Shown: in pieces, positions 38,297-40,108 of the stretch | How the letters are laid out: each line of letters starts with the position of its first letter | How positions within the stretch are numbered: position 1 is the stretch's first letter | DNA from: JBEIFW01 sp044370695 | GTDB taxonomy: Bacteria > Actinomycetota > Acidimicrobiia > Acidimicrobiales > Ilumatobacteraceae | Reading direction: 5' to 3' | Assembly (NCBI GenBank): GCA_044370695.1 | Contig: JBILVB010000016.1 | Coordinates: forward strand, 1 to 40,108 | Length of the DNA: 40,108 nucleotides | The notes under the pieces: model-generated | What the model was told of the DNA's origin: nothing | Seen by the model: only the letters and a program-made list of their open reading frames with translations | Database searches by the model: none | Position numbers and translations under genes: made by a program

Positions 38297-39240
38297 CGAT
38301 CGCGCTGACGATGGGCGATGCCTCCGGGGTGGGGCCGGAACTGGTGTTGCGCCGTGCGGCGCACGGCGGTCTGGGGCCCGACGTGGTCGTCTACGGCGAC
38401 GAGGCGATCCTGCGCCAGGGCGCAACCCTGCTCGGGATCGCCTGGCCCGAGGCGCTGCGCGTGCGCGACCTTGCGCTGCTGTCGGGCGACGACCATCGTC
38501 CCGGTCGGCTCGATGCGGCGTCGGGGGCGGCGGCGCGGGCCTACGTCGAGGCGGCCACGCGCGATGCCCTCGCCGGTGTCGTCGAAGCGGTGGTGACGAT
38601 GCCGATGAACAAGGAGGCGACGCAACGAACGGACCCCGGGTTCGTCGGTCACACCGAATTCATCGCTGCGCTGTGCGGGGTGTCGAAGGTGACGATGATG
38701 CTGACGGCTCCGACCCCGCACGGCTCGCTCGCCGTCACCCACGTGTCGACCCACGTCTCGCTGCGCGATGCCATCGACCGGGTGCGCCGCGAGCGAGTCC
38801 TCGACGTGATCGAGCTCACCGACGCCGCGCTGCGCCGCTTCCTGCCCGAGCCGCGCATCGCCGTGTGCGGCCTCAACCCGCACGCCGGGGAGCACGGCCT
38901 GTTCGGCCACGAGGACGCTGCGCACATCACGCCGGCGATCGAGCGGGCCCGGACCGGCGGAATCGACGCGAGCGGACCGCATCCTGCCGACACGGTGTTC
39001 CATGCCGCCGTTCACCGGGGGCGCTTCGACGGCATCGTGTGCATGTACCACGACCAGGGGCACGGCCCGATGAAACTGCTCGCCTTCGAGGAGGGGGTCA
39101 ACGTGACGCTCGGGCTGCCCGTCGTGCGTACCTCGGTCGATCACGGCACGGCGTTCGACATCGCCTGGACGGGGCGGGCCTCGCCCCGATCGCTCGACGC
39201 GGCGTTGGCCTACGCCCGGCGGTTGGTCGGCCGGGCGTGA
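38293..39240 (+). CDS. pdxA2: PdxA2-like four-carbon acid-phosphate dehydrogenase (PdxA family)
   Basis: 315-residue NAD-dependent, metal-binding beta-decarboxylating dehydrogenase of the PdxA fold. Seen: the N-terminal MGDASGVGPELVL, GFVGHTEFIA with a substrate-binding His, MLTAPTPHGSLAV, THVSLRDA with a metal His, GLNPHAGEHG, and MYHDQGHGPMKLLAFEEGVN with the metal His. VRTSVDHGTAFDIAWTG follows, all as in PdxA. PdxA itself makes pyridoxal precursors, but directly after a DUF1537 kinase the paralogue PdxA2, which oxidises threonate or erythronate 4-phosphate, is the better call. Its GTG overlaps the kinase stop. Confidence 0.87.
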   Translation: MTIALTMGDASGVGPELVLRRAAHGGLGPDVVVYGDEAILRQGATLLGIAWPEALRVRDLALLSGDDHRPGRLDAASGAAARAYVEAATRDALAGVVEAVVTMPMNKEATQRTDPGFVGHTEFIAALCGVSKVTMMLTAPTPHGSLAVTHVSTHVSLRDAIDRVRRERVLDVIELTDAALRRFLPEPRIAVCGLNPHAGEHGLFGHEDAAHITPAIERARTGGIDASGPHPADTVFHAAVHRGRFDGIVCMYHDQGHGPMKLLAFEEGVNVTLGLPVVRTSVDHGTAFDIAWTGRASPRSLDAALAYARRLVGRA

Positions 39241-39258
39241 GGGCCCTCGGGCGCGGCC

Positions 39259-39264
39259 TACGCT
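39259..39264 (+). promoter_or_regulatory. leaderless -10 box of the SDR gene
   Basis: TACGCT, 6 bases before the GTG at 39271; no ribosome site is seen. Confidence 0.55.
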
Positions 39265-39270
39265 CCGGGC

Positions 39271-40108
39271 GTGGGCGTCGCCGTGGTCACCGGATCGAAC
39301 TCGGGCATCGGGAGGGCGGCCGCGGTCGCGCTCGCCGTCGACGGGCACACGGTGGCGGCCACCATGCGCAACCCGGGCAAGGCGGCCAAGCTCCTCGCCG
39401 CGGCCGAGGCCGCAGGGGTGCGGGACCGGGTCCACGTCGTGGCTCTCGACGTCGGCGACGACGAGGCCGTGCGCACCGGGATGGCGGCGATCGCCGCCGC
39501 CCACGGACCGGTGTCGGTCCTGGTCAACAACGCCGGGATCGCCCCGATCGGGGTGCTCGAGGAGACCTCGATCGCCGTCTACGCCGAAGCCATGGAGGTG
39601 AACCTCTACGGCGCGATCCGCTGCACCCAGGCGGTCCTGCCCGCCATGCGAGCCGCCGGAGCCGGGGTGATCGTCAACGTGAGCTCGGTGGTCGGCCGCT
39701 TCGCCTCGCTCGCTCAATCGCCGTACGTCGCATCCAAGTGGGCCCTCGAGGGCGTGTCCGAGGGGTTGGCGCAGGAGGTTGCGCCCTTCGGCATCCGGGT
39801 GGTGATCGTCGAGCCCGGTGTGACGCGTTCGGCGATCTTCGCCAAGAACACCGACGCCCCCAACGCGTCGGGGGCGTACGAGGCCCACAACCGTCGGATG
39901 TTTCAGTTCTATGCCGTGGGCATCCCCCAGGCGACCCCGGCCGAGGAGGTGGGCGCTGCGATCGCGGCCGCCGTGGCCGACCCGTCGACCCCGCTGCGTC
40001 TCACGGTCGCGTGGGGCGGCCCCGAGATCGTGGCCGGTCGGGCTGCGCTCGGCGACGACGAGTGGGTGGCGATGGGTCGCCTCGTCGACGACGGCGAGTA
40101 CTACGGCG
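39271..40108 (+). CDS. short-chain dehydrogenase/reductase (3-prime end cut by window edge)
   Basis: 279 residues are visible and the frame is open to the end. Seen: TGSNSGIG (residues 7-14, the TGxxxGxG cofactor loop), LDVGDDEAV, NNAGIAPIG, the catalytic Ser in VNVSSVVG, YVASKWALEG with the catalytic Tyr and Lys, and VEPGVTRS. This is a complete classical SDR. Typical members end near 250-290 residues, so little is missing. The substrate is unknown. It is read as an independent gene from TACGCT, 30 bases after the PdxA2 stop. Confidence 0.92.
   Translation, partial: MGVAVVTGSNSGIGRAAAVALAVDGHTVAATMRNPGKAAKLLAAAEAAGVRDRVHVVALDVGDDEAVRTGMAAIAAAHGPVSVLVNNAGIAPIGVLEETSIAVYAEAMEVNLYGAIRCTQAVLPAMRAAGAGVIVNVSSVVGRFASLAQSPYVASKWALEGVSEGLAQEVAPFGIRVVIVEPGVTRSAIFAKNTDAPNASGAYEAHNRRMFQFYAVGIPQATPAEEVGAAIAAAVADPSTPLRLTVAWGGPEIVAGRAALGDDEWVAMGRLVDDGEYYG

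Noticed and set aside
1..40108. Insertion sequences, integrase, attachment sites or prophage
   Set aside because: No transposase, recombinase or terminal inverted repeats were found; the accessory patch at 6.5-7.5 kb has no mobility gene.

Overview
The window is a very GC-rich stretch of bacterial chromosome whose gene content points to an actinomycete-type organism. The clearest marker is a close relative of the mycothiol-dependent formaldehyde dehydrogenase of mycobacteria. Others are a P450-type ferredoxin, frequent GTG starts, Tat/lipobox signal peptides, and many start codons placed 6-8 bases after a TANNNT -10 box. An acidimicrobial relative is my guess; the sequence alone does not fix the genus. 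No rRNA, tRNA, CRISPR array, transposase or integrase was seen.

Layout. 1-6.5 kb is catabolic: the 3-prime end of a cytochrome P450, a secreted intradiol-dioxygenase-like lipoprotein, a large arylsulfatase, then ferredoxin plus S-(hydroxymethyl)mycothiol dehydrogenase, and divergent 5-formyl-THF cyclo-ligase. 6.5-7.5 kb is a less GC-rich accessory patch: a secreted protein broken by two compensating C-run frameshifts, followed by a tiny three-helix membrane protein. 7.6-14.6 kb carries uridine phosphorylase, an acyl-CoA dehydrogenase, a divergent DHA2 efflux pump/TetR pair, a fatty-acid desaturase and a YHYH-domain lipoprotein. 14.6-17.6 kb has two tandem secreted metallophosphoesterases, one frameshifted in a G run. 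17.6-22.5 kb holds a Baeyer-Villiger monooxygenase, DusB-type tRNA-dihydrouridine synthase, a Maf pyrophosphatase, and a MarR/YceI divergent pair with clear palindromic operators.

22.5-24.7 kb is groES-groEL under two CIRCE elements, closed by a 12-bp hairpin. 24.7-30 kb has a small membrane protein, a 50-residue protein, two Nudix hydrolases, a cytoplasmic phosphoesterase, a group II amino-acid decarboxylase and an epoxide-hydrolase-like alpha/beta hydrolase. 30-36.9 kb looks like a surface-glycan locus: a tightly overlapped operon (epimerase-like SDR, DegT aminotransferase, GT2 glycosyltransferase, small anchored repeat protein) facing two polytopic glycosyltransferase-like proteins and a methyltransferase. 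37.3-39.2 kb is a four-carbon sugar-acid kinase/PdxA2 pair, followed by an SDR that runs off the end.

The most general signal is regulatory. Fourteen genes on both strands show TA-S-N-N-T 6-8 bases upstream of their start codon, as expected for leaderless mRNAs. In three tandem gene pairs the TAG stop codon of the upstream gene is itself the first half of the downstream -10 box. Three single-base homopolymer indels also deserve checking as possible sequence errors.
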